This document shows positions 52,589-53,857 of a stretch of 53,857 nt of DNA, piece after piece; the first letter of the stretch is position 1, and each line of letters opens with the position of its first letter. The position numbers and the translations under genes are program-made. The DNA is from an uncultured Granulosicoccaceae bacterium. Its GTDB lineage: Bacteria; Pseudomonadota; Gammaproteobacteria; Granulosicoccales; Granulosicoccaceae. The notes beneath the pieces are model-generated. The model was not told the origin of the DNA and did not search any database. It worked only from the letters and a program-made list of their open reading frames with translations. The DNA lies in NCBI GenBank assembly GCA_938005265.1, contig CALLOA010000131.1, forward strand, positions 1 through 53,857. The letters are read 5' to 3'.

Positions 52589-53392
52589 ATGTACGAATTC
52601 AAATATACGAAAATTGAAACTATCGATAGCGCCGAGGAAATGCTCTCGGGAGAGGAAGAGTGCATTTTGCTTGCTGGTGGCATGACGTTATTGCCCACCA
52701 TGAAGCAGCGCCTGGCTCAGCCTTCCCGACTGCTGGATTTGGGTGGGTTGGACAAACTCAAGGGAATCGAGGTGACAGGGTCGGTCGTCTCAATCAAGGC
52801 AATGACCACGCATGCGGATGTGGCCGCGTCTGAAGAAGTAGTGGCAACCATACCAGCACTTGCAGAACTCGCCGGGTTAATTGGTGACCCGCAGGTTCGC
52901 AATCGTGGAACTATTGGTGGTTCTGTGGCTAACGCCGATCCGGCAGCAGATTATCCGGCAGCTGTGGTTGCACTGGATGGCGTTGTAGTGACTAACCACC
53001 GTAGCGTGGTTGCAGAAGAGTTTTTTATCGATATGTTCGAAACCGCGCTGGAAGGTAATGAAATTATTACCAGCGTTACATTCAAGGTTCCAACGCGCGC
53101 AGCCTATGCGAAATTTCCTAATCCGGCTTCACGCTATGCCGTGGTCGGTGTTTTCATTGCCGAATATGACGGTCAGTACCGTGTTGCAGTTACCGGTGCG
53201 GGCGGTTCAGTGTTTCGCCTGCAAGCAGTTGAAGAAGCTCTGTCTGCAAACGCATCACTGGATGCCTTGCGTGAGGTTTTAAAACAGAACCCGGTAAGTG
53301 ACGATGAGTTGAATGAGGATATTCATGCAAGTGCTGAATATCGTGCGCACCTGGTTGCTGTTATGACTGAACGTGCATTTCAGGCAATGTGA
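52589..53392 (+). CDS. Molybdenum hydroxylase FAD subunit (CoxM-type)
   Basis: A 267-residue medium subunit that carries FAD and passes electrons to the acceptor. The first FAD motif reads A-G-G-M-T-L-L-P (29-36) and the second T-I-G-G-S-V-A-N-A-D-P-A-A-D-Y (108-122), both complete. The C-terminal domain contains 'RYAVVGVFIAEYDG' and 'VAVTGAGGSVFRL'. It follows the large subunit at 50178 on the same strand with a 92-base gap. It is the only FAD subunit in the window and might serve both large subunits. Confidence 0.92.
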   Translation: MYEFKYTKIETIDSAEEMLSGEEECILLAGGMTLLPTMKQRLAQPSRLLDLGGLDKLKGIEVTGSVVSIKAMTTHADVAASEEVVATIPALAELAGLIGDPQVRNRGTIGGSVANADPAADYPAAVVALDGVVVTNHRSVVAEEFFIDMFETALEGNEIITSVTFKVPTRAAYAKFPNPASRYAVVGVFIAEYDGQYRVAVTGAGGSVFRLQAVEEALSANASLDALREVLKQNPVSDDELNEDIHASAEYRAHLVAVMTERAFQAM

Positions 53393-53508
53393 AATGCTCC
53401 CATCTACTGTTAGTGAACAAAATATATTGTTTATAGTACCGGTATTCGTTGGTGCATTGTTACTCAGACTGTTCCATTGTTTTCAAGCCACCTCACTGGG
53501 AACAGTTC

Positions 53509-53802
53509 TCAGGTGAAGCTAAATAGCGACTCGTTGATATGCTCGAGATCAGAAAGAAAACTGTCTGTATATTGAGTCAGCGTCTTTTTACAGCTACTTG
53601 TCCGGCACCAGCCCTGAAACAGCTCGTGGAGTTTTTCTACACTACCTGCCAACTCCGGCTGGTAAGTTCCCGGCTTCATGGTATGCATTGAATTGCCCGG
53701 CCGAAATCCAGATTTGCCTTTCGTTCCAGCGCTTGGCTCGTCCTTTAAAATTCTGTTATCGGCATACACCTTCGTACCCGATTTCCATTTCGTGTTCATC
53801 AA
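53509..53802 (-). CDS. Hypothetical protein, possibly truncated by the window edge
   Basis: The frame encodes a polar, basic protein with no recognised domain. It has several Lys/Gly/Ser residues, two Cys in 'GWCRTSSCKKT' and a likely helix at the end. ATG 53799 or TTG 53802 could start it, but no ribosome site is visible, and the frame stays open to the right edge of the window (53857). The real start may therefore lie outside and the listed part may be only the C-terminal portion. It converges on the FAD-subunit gene. Confidence 0.4.
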   Translation of the reverse strand: MMNTKWKSGTKVYADNRILKDEPSAGTKGKSGFRPGNSMHTMKPGTYQPELAGSVEKLHELFQGWCRTSSCKKTLTQYTDSFLSDLEHINESLFSFT

Positions 53803-53857
53803 CAGGGAAGGTGCGCTCAGAGAACTGTTTTCCTTTTGCCGTGGCCCTGCGGGTTTT

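Overview
The window reads as chromosome of a free-living, probably marine gammaproteobacterium. Evidence for this is a FimV/HubP-type LysM protein, an LpxL-like acyltransferase, many lipobox lipoproteins, a GlyGly-CTERM-like C-terminus, and standard bacterial Shine-Dalgarno signals with genetic code 11. Granulosicoccus or a relative is my guess and cannot be proved from this sequence. I recognised no rRNA, tRNA, insertion sequence, prophage or CRISPR array.

Layout. 1-4.1 kb: an intergenic stretch rich in short tandem repeats, a secreted metallo-beta-lactamase-fold hydrolase and a membrane GGDEF/EAL protein. 4.1-6.9 kb (minus): a DUF4197 lipoprotein and an operon of a DMT transporter plus an Asp/Glu-racemase-superfamily enzyme. 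7-10.4 kb: a Tat-signal protein of unknown function with an FAD amine/amino-acid oxidoreductase, then a thioredoxin-like gene whose first catalytic cysteine codon is TGA, followed by CcdA. 10.5-14 kb: SRPBCC, DUF1127 and carboxymuconolactone-decarboxylase-family proteins and a GH16 lipoprotein. 14-17.6 kb: a DMT transporter, a type I 3-dehydroquinase-like protein with a C-terminal extension, and an MlrC-like M81 protein. 17.7-25.7 kb: a DUF3833 lipoprotein, a thioesterase, FimV, an RDD protein, a GlyGly-CTERM protein, a SnoaL-like protein, a 20-bp tandem array, a chorismate-mutase-like protein and a VOC protein. 25.8-30.8 kb: an MFS transporter, an L-gulonate 3-dehydrogenase-like enzyme, DUF2470, RraA-like and ABM proteins. 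31-37.5 kb: MalQ, an LpxL-like acyltransferase, an IlvD/Edd sugar-acid dehydratase and a PA0069-type radical SAM protein. 37.8-53.4 kb: a molybdenum-hydroxylase-rich region with two 2Fe-2S subunits, two molybdopterin subunits and one FAD subunit. Interspersed there are a DUF3127 protein ending in an SSB-like tip, an MFS transporter, a 1554-residue Ig-repeat lipoprotein, and HNH, YceI and OmpA-like proteins.

Most notable observation. At 9021-9428 a reading frame with a strong ribosome-binding site encodes an exported thioredoxin-fold protein. The frame is interrupted once, by TGA, exactly where the first Cys of the W-C-x-x-C motif belongs (W-TGA-P-T-C). A 6-bp hairpin with a 5-nt loop starts about 20 nt after the TGA, at a distance and with a loop G compatible with bacterial SECIS elements. 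The next gene is CcdA, a membrane electron carrier that normally feeds such thioredoxins. I interpret this as a candidate periplasmic selenocysteine thioredoxin (U-x-x-C). A recent nonsense mutation or a sequencing error is the alternative.

The molybdenum hydroxylase genes look like two oxidase/dehydrogenase systems, both of the AYRGAGR (form II) type and so not authentic CO dehydrogenases. An AACCGGTT palindrome lies just upstream of both large-subunit transcription units.
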